This document shows positions 35,932 to 43,446 of a DNA stretch of 64,000 nt, in pieces. The notes below the pieces were generated by a model, which was not told the origin of the DNA, did no database searches, and saw only the letters and a program-made list of their open reading frames with translations. The stretch's first letter is position 1. Each line of letters begins with the position of its first letter. The translations under genes and the position numbers were made by a program. This DNA comes from Natribacillus halophilus (GTDB taxonomy: Bacteria > Bacillota > Bacilli > Bacillales > Marinococcaceae): the NCBI RefSeq assembly GCF_900100185.1, contig NZ_FNEN01000002.1:298249-362248 (forward strand), written 5' to 3'.

Positions 35932-36716
35932 AATGGCTGCTCTTCCTCTACCTCGAGCACATAGCGGCCATTCTTATGCTGCACCTGAACCGGCGCCCGG
36001 CAAAATGCGGTTAATGTCTCGGAGGTCAACAGTTCATCCGTTCTCCCGGCATCGAACACTTCTCCATCGCGAATGAGAAGTGTCTTCTCAAACACGGGCA
36101 GAATTTCATCGACTTGATGGGTCACATAAATGATCGTCGTTTCCTGCCGCTCTGCGAGCTGTTCGACCGTGTGCAACAATTGCGCTTTCGCGAAAAAATC
36201 AAGCCCGTTGCACGGTTCATCAAGCAAAAGAATGTCAGGCTCGGCCATAAGGGCTCGTCCGATGAGCAGCCGCTGTTTTTCCCCTTGGGACATGTGGGCA
36301 TAAGGTTGTTTTTCAAGGTAGTCGACACCCAAGTTTTGCATAATCGTCCTGGCCGTTGCAAAATCCTCATCAGCCGGATACTCGTGCAACCCGATCGAAG
36401 CAAACTTACCACTTAGCACGACTTCCAGGCCGATATTTTGCAATTGGTCGTGCATCATTTCTGAAAAAGAAAAACTGACCCAGCCGATTTGCTTGCGTAT
36501 GTCCTGCCACGGATACTTTCCGAATGCTTCTCCAAGCACACGTACCGTGCCTTTAGTCGGGAATTCATAACCACAAATGGCGTTCAAAAGCGCTGTCTTT
36601 CCGGCTCCGTTCATCCCGAGCATCGCCCAGTGCTCCCCGCGCCGGACTTGCCAATTCACATCTTTAAGAATATTTTTATCCCTCGTAAGCGTAAGGTTCT
36701 CAATATCTATGAGCAT
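35928..36716 (-). CDS. ABC transporter ATP-binding protein (YlmA-like)
   Basis: 262-residue ATPase from the ATG at 36716. Walker A is GMNGAGKTALL, the signature is MSQGEKQRL, and Walker B is DILLLDEPCNGLDF, followed by the H-loop YVTHQVDEI. It resembles B. subtilis YlmA and ModF-type stand-alone ATPases. No permease gene is nearby, so it may not be a transporter subunit. The frameshifted dehydrogenase follows with overlapping codons. Confidence 0.9.
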   Translation of the reverse strand: MLIDIENLTLTRDKNILKDVNWQVRRGEHWAMLGMNGAGKTALLNAICGYEFPTKGTVRVLGEAFGKYPWQDIRKQIGWVSFSFSEMMHDQLQNIGLEVVLSGKFASIGLHEYPADEDFATARTIMQNLGVDYLEKQPYAHMSQGEKQRLLIGRALMAEPDILLLDEPCNGLDFFAKAQLLHTVEQLAERQETTIIYVTHQVDEILPVFEKTLLIRDGEVFDAGRTDELLTSETLTAFCRAPVQVQHKNGRYVLEVEEEQPL

Positions 36717-36769
36717 CGTTTTCCATCCTCTCCTTCGTCTATATCCCTGATGGTAAAGGAATTTGACCA

Positions 36770-36875
36770 TTTGTCAATTGCGCCATTGTGTTATAATGAG
36801 TCCAAGAGGGTGAATATTATGAACGTCATACCAGACGCATTTTCAAAGCTTTTTTGGGGACACTGACTTGAGGAC
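36770..36875 (+). other. Promoter-like region with a 15-codon frame
   Basis: A TATAAT-like box near 36793 is followed by GAGGGTG and an ATG (36820) opening MNVIPDAFSKLFWGH and a stop. It could be a leader peptide or the start of a lost gene. No family is recognised. Confidence 0.3.
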
Positions 36876-36906
36876 CCTGGATGAGAGGTTTTACCAACCA
36901 GCTTGA

Positions 36907-37683
36907 TTAGAAACGCTCCAGGATCGCGTTCAATTCCGCAGAGCGCTTCGTCGGCACCTGGTGGCCGACGCCTTCAATATACACAGATTGGACAGGCGTG
37001 CGTTTGACACGGGAATAAAAGATCTCCTGGTATCCGCGAACATAAGGATCGTGTTCTCCGTAGATTAAAAGCAGGGGTGCGGCGATGTGATGCAGGCGAT
37101 CGTGATAATCGGTTATTTCACCTAATTCGAACCAACGCTTCAGCACTTCCGCCCTTACACTTCTAACGCTCGCAGCGATCATGCTGCGGGTCGTTTTATT
37201 TTTCGTATGTATGCGCGACAGGGCAAGGGATATCAGCGGTTGCCAGTTCAGAGCAGACGTCCAGACCCCTAAGCGAAGGGCTTGCTTCAATACAAACGTA
37301 TCGACGAATGGATATCCTCCGATCAACACCACACCCGCTGTCCGCTCGGGGTAGCGAAGCGCGAACGCGAGGGCGCCCAGCGACCCTTGGGAGTATCCGC
37401 ATACGACGATTCGATCGTCGCCCTCATGCTTGGCGAGGGCGTATGTATCATCAGCCCACTGTTCGTTCGTCAGTGGTCGATAACCAATTTCGCTCGCCCC
37501 ATGACCACGCGCGTTCAAAGCGACAACCTTCCTTTTTTTCGCCAGCGGCCTTTGTTCCCGGAAGATCGCCGCTCCCACCCCCGGCGGATGAAAAAAATAA
37601 AGCGGTGTCCGCCACCCATCGCCTTTTTTATCATAATGTAGCTGCGTGCCGTCGAAACTTTTAAATAAAAACAAGCTGCTCAC
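36907..37683 (-). CDS. Alpha/beta hydrolase
   Basis: 258-residue single-domain hydrolase. The nucleophile elbow is CGYSQGSLGA (Ser near residue 98), the oxyanion region is FFHPPGVGAAIF, the acid is in LIYGEHDPYVRG, and the His is in IEGVGHQVPTKR. No signal peptide. It lies downstream of the Nramp-like gene on the same strand, 42 bases from it. Substrate unknown. Confidence 0.9.
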   Translation of the reverse strand: MSSLFLFKSFDGTQLHYDKKGDGWRTPLYFFHPPGVGAAIFREQRPLAKKRKVVALNARGHGASEIGYRPLTNEQWADDTYALAKHEGDDRIVVCGYSQGSLGALAFALRYPERTAGVVLIGGYPFVDTFVLKQALRLGVWTSALNWQPLISLALSRIHTKNKTTRSMIAASVRSVRAEVLKRWFELGEITDYHDRLHHIAAPLLLIYGEHDPYVRGYQEIFYSRVKRTPVQSVYIEGVGHQVPTKRSAELNAILERF

Positions 37684-37725
37684 CCCTAATCATAAGGTTT
37701 CCGGGATGAGGCAGCTTATTCGTTG

Positions 37726-38967
37726 CTAAACGTCGGTGATAAAACCAATAATCGCTTCAACAAGACTGTAAATACCGAGTCCACTGGCAATCACTACAAT
37801 AATCCCACCGATGATATTCAGTTTTACCGAATTGACATACTGGCCGAGCAAATTTTTATTATTCACCACAATCAGCACAAAAATCGCGATGACAGGCAAA
37901 ATCAGTCCATTCAGCGCCTGCGCAAACAAAATCAATTCCAACGGCTCAAATCCGGTTGCCGAGGTAATAATCCCTATTGAGATCACAATGACAAAAATCA
38001 TTTTAAAGCGGGAGTTATCAAAGCCCGTGCCCCAATTCGCAACGCCACCAATCGTATAAGCAGCACCCATCGAAGCCGCGGTCGCCGAGGAAAAACCGGC
38101 GGCCAGCATCCCAATGCTGATAAACACTGTTGCCCATTCGCCAAGGGTAGGTTCAAGGGCGAGCGCGAGTTCCTCGATGCCTGTCACATCCGTGCCGCGA
38201 ATCACCGTTGCCGAGGTAATCAAAACCGCAGCAGTGATCAATCCCCCGACGCTGATCGTAATAAGAATATCCAAACGGGATTTTTTCAGGTCAGCAGTGT
38301 TGCTCCAGCGTTCATGAGCGCCCGAGGCGTGCAGGAAAAGATTATAGGGTACAACCGTCGTGCCGATCAAAGCAACAATCACCACAATGGAACCACTCGG
38401 AATAGACGGCACAAAGCCTCCTTCAAAAATATCAAGCACATTAGGCCGCACGACAACCATCGTCGTAATAAAAGTGATACTCATGATGCCGACGAGAACG
38501 ATCAGTATTTTTTCGAAAAACTTATATGTCCCCATGAGACCAAGAATGAGAATGATAATACCGAGAATCGGGGCAATGTAGTTTTGCGGAATACCGGTTA
38601 ACAACGATATGCCGAGAGCACCGCCCGTTAAATCACCGGCCATGTAAGCCGCACAGCCGACCCCGATCGATAAGCCCACGATCGTGATCGTGGCATATTT
38701 CAGTACAGGGCGTGTAAACTGTTCGCGAAGCGCTTCCCCCAAGCCACTTCCGGAAACAATGCCAATCCGTGCCGCCATTTCCTGTAAAATCATCGTCGTG
38801 ACGATCGAAAACAGAATAGCCCACAGGAGGGCATATCCGAAGGAAGCGCCCGCTTCCGTCGCGGTTGAAACAGTACCAGGCCCGATAAAAGAGGCGGAAA
38901 TAATCGCTCCCGGACCGATGACTTTTAGTTTTGATAGAAAGCGCGAGAATAAAGTATTATTTTCCAT
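37726..38967 (-). CDS. Nramp family transporter lacking the canonical metal site
   Basis: 413-residue LeuT-fold membrane protein with 11 helices. Overall sequence and length are Nramp-like (MntH). However, the helix-1 motif DPGN is GPGT (SFIGPGTVSTATEAG), and the helix-6 motif MPH is replaced in GTTVVPYNLFLHAS. Canonical Mn/Fe transporters use the Asp, Asn and Met to hold the metal. The protein therefore belongs to the divergent Nramp-related group (as B. subtilis YcsG), whose substrate is uncertain. Do not read it as a manganese importer without tests. Confidence 0.88.
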   Translation of the reverse strand: MENNTLFSRFLSKLKVIGPGAIISASFIGPGTVSTATEAGASFGYALLWAILFSIVTTMILQEMAARIGIVSGSGLGEALREQFTRPVLKYATITIVGLSIGVGCAAYMAGDLTGGALGISLLTGIPQNYIAPILGIIILILGLMGTYKFFEKILIVLVGIMSITFITTMVVVRPNVLDIFEGGFVPSIPSGSIVVIVALIGTTVVPYNLFLHASGAHERWSNTADLKKSRLDILITISVGGLITAAVLITSATVIRGTDVTGIEELALALEPTLGEWATVFISIGMLAAGFSSATAASMGAAYTIGGVANWGTGFDNSRFKMIFVIVISIGIITSATGFEPLELILFAQALNGLILPVIAIFVLIVVNNKNLLGQYVNSVKLNIIGGIIVVIASGLGIYSLVEAIIGFITDV

Positions 38968-39065
38968 CTTCCGGCATCCCTCTCGTTTAGTTTTCCATAG
39001 TATATCAATATATCTTAGATGAATGGAAATATTTAATGCAAATCATTGCATTTGAAGGGGATCAG

Positions 39066-39250
39066 TTCGGGGGTTCTTGTACCTCTCGGATGGCGCTTCC
39101 CGGCCTTTGAGGTATTACTTCGCGATTCTTGTTCCTCTCGGAGCATCCATCCTGGCTTTTGGGGTATTACTTCGCGGTTCTTGTTCCTCTCGCAGCATCC
39201 ATCCTGACTTTTGGGGTATTACTTCGCGGTTCTTGTTCCTCAGCATACAG
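39066..39250. repeat. 52-bp tandem array, family A, locus 2
   Basis: A partial unit from 39066 is followed by units at 39106 and 39158 (52 bases each) and a partial one at 39210. Core: TTTGAGGTATTACTTCGCG, then TTCTTGTTCCTCTCG. Same family as 7690-7853. It separates the Nramp gene from a truncated nucleotidyltransferase gene. Confidence 0.9.
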
Positions 39251-39276
39251 AGTCTCTTTCCTCCATAGTCCCTTCG

Positions 39277-39771
39277 CTACGTATGTCGACCCCACCAAAA
39301 TTCATTGCAGCAGTCCGTAAAGATTTGAGAAGAAGGTTTTTTTACCCAATACTCTTTGTCCGTAGGTGATGGGATAGATGGTAAGCGATTATCTTTATCC
39401 AGTAGTATGACGGTCAATCCATCTTCATAACAATACTCATCTTTTTCCTCTATAGGAACAAGCGTTAAATCAATATGATTCCCATCTGTAAATAGCATCA
39501 AATAAGAAAAACGTCCCCCTAACTCGGGAGGAAACATCGCCATATTTTCCGGAGTTTGTGTTATCATCCGTTTGCCAAATATATCGATCCATTGCGGATC
39601 GTCTATAAAGGATTTTATATCCTCGACAAGGTAGGCAATGTCATAATCTTGAAAAGGGTCTTTCGGTACATTCGAGTCCGTTCGCGAACCATTCATACCA
39701 ACAGTGCGAACCCTATGATCTTCCTTGGCTACACTTAAAACTAAGTCCATGATTTCTTGCTCTGAGCGCAA
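39277..39771 (-). pseudogene. Aminoglycoside 6-adenylyltransferase-like gene, C-terminally truncated
   Basis: The TTG at 39771 has AAAGGAG at good spacing and opens an AadK/ANT(6)-type protein: VGMNGSRTDSNVPKDPFQDY has the nucleotidyltransferase GSR and DxD-like acids. The family is about 285 residues long, but this reading stops at 164 after NEFWWGRHT. In relatives NEFWW is followed by a helical C-terminal domain. The loss point abuts repeat family A, and a 21-bp array lies just upstream. Resistance activity is unlikely. Confidence 0.85.
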
Positions 39772-39798
39772 CGTATTCTCTCTCCTTTGCAGGATGAT

Positions 39799-39920
39799 TC
39801 TGTCACTTTTCCCACTTAATCTGTCACTTTGTGTTCGTATTCTGGTACTTTGTATGCGTAATCTGGCACTTCGCACACATTTTCTGTCATTTGGTATTCT
39901 ATGCGCATAATCTTGTACTT
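39799..39920. repeat. 21-bp tandem array (family D)
   Basis: Units at 39799, 39820, 39841 and 39862 are each exactly 21 bases, then a 28-base one and a partial. Pattern TCTGTCACTTT followed by a variable ten bases. It lies between the truncated nucleotidyltransferase start and the next gene. Confidence 0.85.
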
Positions 39921-39933
39921 AACGGCTAACAGT

Positions 39934-40383
39934 TTATGAAGGAAATATTCCCCTTAACCTCCGGACGTTGATATAACGCCATAAAAAACTCCATAGAACA
40001 ACAAACAAAATAATTCCAAACCATATCCAATTGAATGTTTCATCTAATATATTCACAACAAGTGTAAATATTAACAAAACAACGGCAAGACCTACGAGTG
40101 CGTTTGATAGGATACGCTCTGCCCGGATGGATGGTTTTAATTCCTTTTTGTCTAAATTTTTTGCCTCTCTCCATTGCTTCCCTGCAAATTTGAGTATCGG
40201 GATAAAAACCACACAAAAAGCAAGGAAGTATAAAACCATTTGCCAAAAAGGGATAGTCCCACTCAAAAAACTACCAGTAAAAGCTCCGATAAAAGCAAAC
40301 CCGACTCCGATAAAACGATCGATAGTCGGTGTAAAAACAGTGGACGTTAAATAATTTTTTATCTTCTTCACAAGGGATTTCAT
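39934..40383 (-). CDS. Hypothetical four-helix membrane protein
   Basis: 149-residue protein from the ATG at 40383 (GGAG site). Four hydrophobic segments (FIGVGFAFIGAFTGSFL, MVLYFLAFCVVFIPIL, LSNALVGLAVVLLIFTL, WFGIILFVVLWSFLW) are separated by a long basic cytosolic loop KQWREAKNLDKKELKPSIRA. I do not recognise the family. Confidence 0.78.
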   Translation of the reverse strand: MKSLVKKIKNYLTSTVFTPTIDRFIGVGFAFIGAFTGSFLSGTIPFWQMVLYFLAFCVVFIPILKFAGKQWREAKNLDKKELKPSIRAERILSNALVGLAVVLLIFTLVVNILDETFNWIWFGIILFVVLWSFLWRYINVRRLRGIFPS

Positions 40384-40440
40384 AGGTATGACTCCAAACT
40401 CAAAGCCAGGACACTTAATCACCTTTTACCCCTTATTTAA

Positions 40441-40469
40441 TTTTCAAAAACGTCTTCTTACATTATAAT
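40441..40469 (+). promoter_or_regulatory. Promoter of a candidate small RNA
   Basis: TTTTCA (40441-40446), 17-base spacer, TATAAT (40464-40469). It faces a stretch with no open frame that ends in a terminator. Confidence 0.55.
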
Positions 40470-40475
40470 AATCGT

Positions 40476-40590
40476 ATACACGTTGGGTTTTGTGATCTCA
40501 ACGCCTAACTGCTGGTAGCATGAAACTTGCCACAGGGCTCCCTGTAGAGCCTATCGCCCAGATCCCTCAATCTGGGCGTTTTACTTTAAT
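40476..40590 (+). ncRNA. Candidate small RNA, about 115 nt
   Basis: Between a good promoter and an intrinsic terminator (CGCCCAGAT / ATCTGGGCG, then TTTTACTTT, 40555-40587) lies structured sequence without a reading frame. It includes the hairpin ACAGG / CCTGT at about 40532-40545. It does not match any RNA family I can recall. It is convergent with the argS 3' end but separated from it by repeat family B. Confidence 0.5.
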
Positions 40591-40638
40591 ATAACTTCTT
40601 CTTACCCTTTGCCTGTCTGCTTCATGACCACCTTTGAA

Positions 40639-40788
40639 GACCTAATCGGAGCCAAACACAGGCATTAGGTCGCCAAAAACCTCTTTTGATGACCTAACTC
40701 GAAGCATACACCGGCGTTAGGTCGTCATAAGCCCCTGTTGACGACCTAACCCGAAAGATCCACCTACGTTAGGTCGCCATAACCGAGT
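40639..40788. repeat. 52-bp tandem array, family B, locus 2
   Basis: Units start at 40639, 40691 and 40743 (52, 52 and partial). Arms GTTAGGTCGTCA and TGACGACCTAAC are perfectly complementary across the junction of units 2 and 3. Same family as 13992-14124. Confidence 0.92.
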
Positions 40789-40814
40789 TTTGCTATTCAT
40801 ATCCTCCTTCACCC

Positions 40815-42491
40815 TCACATCTGCTCCGGCGCGTGCACGCCGACGAGTGTGAGGCCGTTTCGCAATACTGTTTGCGTAGCATTCGCGAGCGCTAACCTAA
40901 CTTGTGTCAAAGCCGGCGCCTCCGGGTCCACGATTCTTTCCGCATTATAATAGCTATGGAAGGCCGATGACAGCTCATGTAAATAATTCGGGATGCGGTG
41001 TTGGGCGTATTGTTCGGCGGCGCCGGCGACCATCTCCGGGAATTCGCCGATTTTTTTCAATAGCTCGTACGCTTTTTCCGAATCGATGAGCGTTAAGTCA
41101 AGCTCGCCTTCCGGATCGTAAGCGACGCCTTTTTCCGCGGCTTGCGCAAATAAACTGCTCACCCGGGCATGGGCGTATTGCACGTAGTAAACGGGGTTCT
41201 CATTGGATTCCTCGACGGCGAGGTCCATATCAAAATCCAAGTGTGTATCCACGCTGCGCATGGCGAAGAAATAGCGCGTGGCATCCAGCCCTACATCCTC
41301 GGCGAGCTCCCGCATCGTTACCGCGTTCCCGGTGCGTTTACTCATCTTGACCCGTTCGCCGCCTTTGACGAGATTTACATTTTGCCCGACCTGGAATTCA
41401 AGTTTTTCTTTCGGGAAACCGAGCGCCTGAATGGCCGCGTGCATACGGGCGATATAACCATGGTGATCGGCACCGAACAAGTCGACGAGCGTATCAAATC
41501 CGCGGTCCAGCTTGTCTTTATGATAGGCGATGTCGGGGAGCAGATACGTGTATGCACCGTCATTTTTTACAAGCACACGGTCCTTGTCATCGCCATAGCG
41601 GGTGGACTGAAACCAGGTAGCGCCGTCTTCCTCGTAGACTTCACCATTTGCCCGCAGTGTCTCAAGCGTTTCCTCCACTTTTCCCGACATGTAAAGGGAC
41701 GTTTCCGAAAACCAGGTATCAAAAGACACACGGAAATCCTTCAGGTCCGCCTTCAATTTTTCCAATAAGTAATCGAGGCCGAGCTCGCGAAACTTCTCTC
41801 GTCTTTCTTTTTCCGGCAAGGACACGAATGCGTCTCCGTGATCGTTCACGATTGCGTCCGCGATCCTCATAATATCCGGTCCCTGATAGGCGTCTTCAGG
41901 CATTTCCACGTTCTGCCCAAGCGCCTGCAAATAACGGATGTCCAGAGACAGGGCCAATTTGTCGATCTGATTGCCGGCATCATTAATGTAGTATTCCCGC
42001 TCGACCTTGTATCCGGCCATATCGAGAATGTTGCAGAGGGAATCCCCGACAGCGGCCCCGCGTGCGTGACCGAGATGCAGGGCTCCCGTCGGATTCGCCG
42101 ACACGAATTCCACCAATACGGAGGTTCCTTCCCCTGCTTCCGAGCGTCCATACGCCGCCCCGTCACGAAGAACCGCGGGAATCACCTGGCGAAGGAAGCG
42201 CGGGTCCAGGAAAATATTTATAAAGCCCGGGCCTGCTACTTCAAGGGTACGCGCGGAAGCCTTCTCTTTATCAAAGTGGGCAACGATCCCCTCTGCAATC
42301 TCCCGCGGATTTTTCTTCGCCACACGCGCAAGTTGCATCGCGAGGTTCGAGGCATAATCGCCATGGTTTTTGTCCCGTGGGGTTTCCAGTATAATCGTCG
42401 GGATCTCTTCTTCCTTCGCGAAACCATTCGCCAATACAGCTTCGCGCAAGGCTTCTCTGATGTTTTGTTTTGTTTCTTCCAGGATGTTCAT
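40815..42491 (-). CDS. argS: Arginyl-tRNA synthetase
   Basis: 558-residue class I synthetase. The HIGH-type motif is [13 protein letters not shown] and the KMSK-type motif is [11 protein letters not shown]. The N-terminal Add1 domain (about 1-100) and the C-terminal DALR anticodon-binding domain (about 435-558) are present. It follows the ywiB homologue by six bases, the usual Bacillus pair. No T-box is seen upstream; the gap before ywiB is too short. Confidence 0.97.
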   Translation of the reverse strand: MNILEETKQNIREALREAVLANGFAKEEEIPTIILETPRDKNHGDYASNLAMQLARVAKKNPREIAEGIVAHFDKEKASARTLEVAGPGFINIFLDPRFLRQVIPAVLRDGAAYGRSEAGEGTSVLVEFVSANPTGALHLGHARGAAVGDSLCNILDMAGYKVEREYYINDAGNQIDKLALSLDIRYLQALGQNVEMPEDAYQGPDIMRIADAIVNDHGDAFVSLPEKERREKFRELGLDYLLEKLKADLKDFRVSFDTWFSETSLYMSGKVEETLETLRANGEVYEEDGATWFQSTRYGDDKDRVLVKNDGAYTYLLPDIAYHKDKLDRGFDTLVDLFGADHHGYIARMHAAIQALGFPKEKLEFQVGQNVNLVKGGERVKMSKRTGNAVTMRELAEDVGLDATRYFFAMRSVDTHLDFDMDLAVEESNENPVYYVQYAHARVSSLFAQAAEKGVAYDPEGELDLTLIDSEKAYELLKKIGEFPEMVAGAAEQYAQHRIPNYLHELSSAFHSYYNAERIVDPEAPALTQVRLALANATQTVLRNGLTLVGVHAPEQM

Positions 42492-42497
42492 GTTTTT

Positions 42498-42929
42498 CTA
42501 AGTCTCCTTAACGGCAATCGCCACCTGATAATGTCCGGCGAGTTGTCCTTGTAATTCCAGATCATATTCCAGCTTTATGTTCATCAATAAATCTTCCGGG
42601 TACGCCACTTGCACGCGTTTCGTCTTTGCCAACGTTTGAAACGTGCCGTATGGGGTGCCGTAGGAGCCTTTTTTCTCCTCCCCTTCGGCATAGGCTTGCC
42701 GCATGGACACCGCCCCGGAGCGAATAATCGTAAGCGCTGGTTCCTGTTGAATTTTAATCACCGTTTTTACTTCACCGATGTCCTGCAGCTGTTCCGTAAA
42801 CGTCACGTAGGTACTATGCTCTTTTTCCACGAACTCTCCCTCGCCGCTCACGTGTATATCTTTTTGTTCGCCGCCTTGTTGTACTTCGGTTTTCATCGTA
42901 ACATGAATGGGAATGCCTTCGGTCGCCAT
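42498..42929 (-). CDS. ywiB: DUF1934 family protein (YwiB-like)
   Basis: 143-residue cytosolic beta-barrel-type protein of unknown role, always near argS in Bacillus. The central SMRQAYAEGEEKKGSYGTPYG and the C-terminal LEYDLELQGQLAGHYQVAI are family-like. GGGG-rich site before the ATG. Translationally close to argS. Confidence 0.88.
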   Translation of the reverse strand: MATEGIPIHVTMKTEVQQGGEQKDIHVSGEGEFVEKEHSTYVTFTEQLQDIGEVKTVIKIQQEPALTIIRSGAVSMRQAYAEGEEKKGSYGTPYGTFQTLAKTKRVQVAYPEDLLMNIKLEYDLELQGQLAGHYQVAIAVKET

Positions 42930-43126
42930 TGGGGTTCCCCTTTCCTATATAGAGTTTATCCACTCTGCTCGCCGCTTGCAAGTGCTACCGAACAGGTTCG
43001 CCGCTACCCATGATGAAATCCTGCTCTGCAAAAAAAAAAATGAATAAAAACAAATCGACAATTCCCGCCACTTTCTTAGGCCCTTATGGTAAAATAGCTC
43101 TGGCGAATAAAGAGGAGGCTGTCATT

Positions 43127-43333
43127 TTGTTCAAATACATAGGCATCGCCGCGATCATTTTCTCTTTCCTCCTGGCTTTTTTACATATGATTACCGGCAT
43201 TATCCTCTTCGGACTCGCGCTTTGTGTATTGAGCATTCATTACTTCAGGCAGACGAAGCGGGAATGGTTTGTAGCGATTGTTTATTTATTGTTGGGCCTA
43301 ACATTGATCGTCTTATCTTTTTTGTATTTGTAA
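43127..43333 (+). CDS. Small membrane protein, 68 residues
   Basis: The TTG at 43127 is preceded by GAGGAGG at good spacing. The product (FKYIGIAAIIFSFLLAFL, IILFGLALCVLSIHYF, VAIVYLLLGLTLIVLSFL) has three close hydrophobic segments and little else. A TAAAAT -10 box lies near 43090. Family not recognised. Confidence 0.68.
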   Translation: MFKYIGIAAIIFSFLLAFLHMITGIILFGLALCVLSIHYFRQTKREWFVAIVYLLLGLTLIVLSFLYL

Positions 43334-43364
43334 AGCACTCGAAACCGCCGTGACAAGCGCATAA

Positions 43365-43410
43365 ACACAATTTGTAGTATGAGATGTTTAAATCACCCAC
43401 TATATGTGGT
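43365..43410 (+). promoter_or_regulatory. Paired NrdR-like boxes upstream of nrdE
   Basis: ACACAATTTGTAGTAT (43365-43380) and ACCCACTATATGTGGT (43395-43410) resemble the NrdR box ACACWATATMTAGTGT and start 30 bases apart, about three helical turns. They overlap a promoter TTTAAA-N17-TAAAAT (43387-43415). NrdR is the usual repressor of ribonucleotide reductase genes. Confidence 0.7.
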
Positions 43411-43446
43411 AAAATAAACATATAATCGAAAGATTGGAAGTGGCAC

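Noticed and set aside
41169-41768. 199-codon open frame opposite argS, and similar long frames opposite nrdE (44278-44835, 44977-45612)
   Set aside because: They are antisense shadows of well-identified genes in G+C-rich codons, with no ribosome sites and no recognisable protein pattern.
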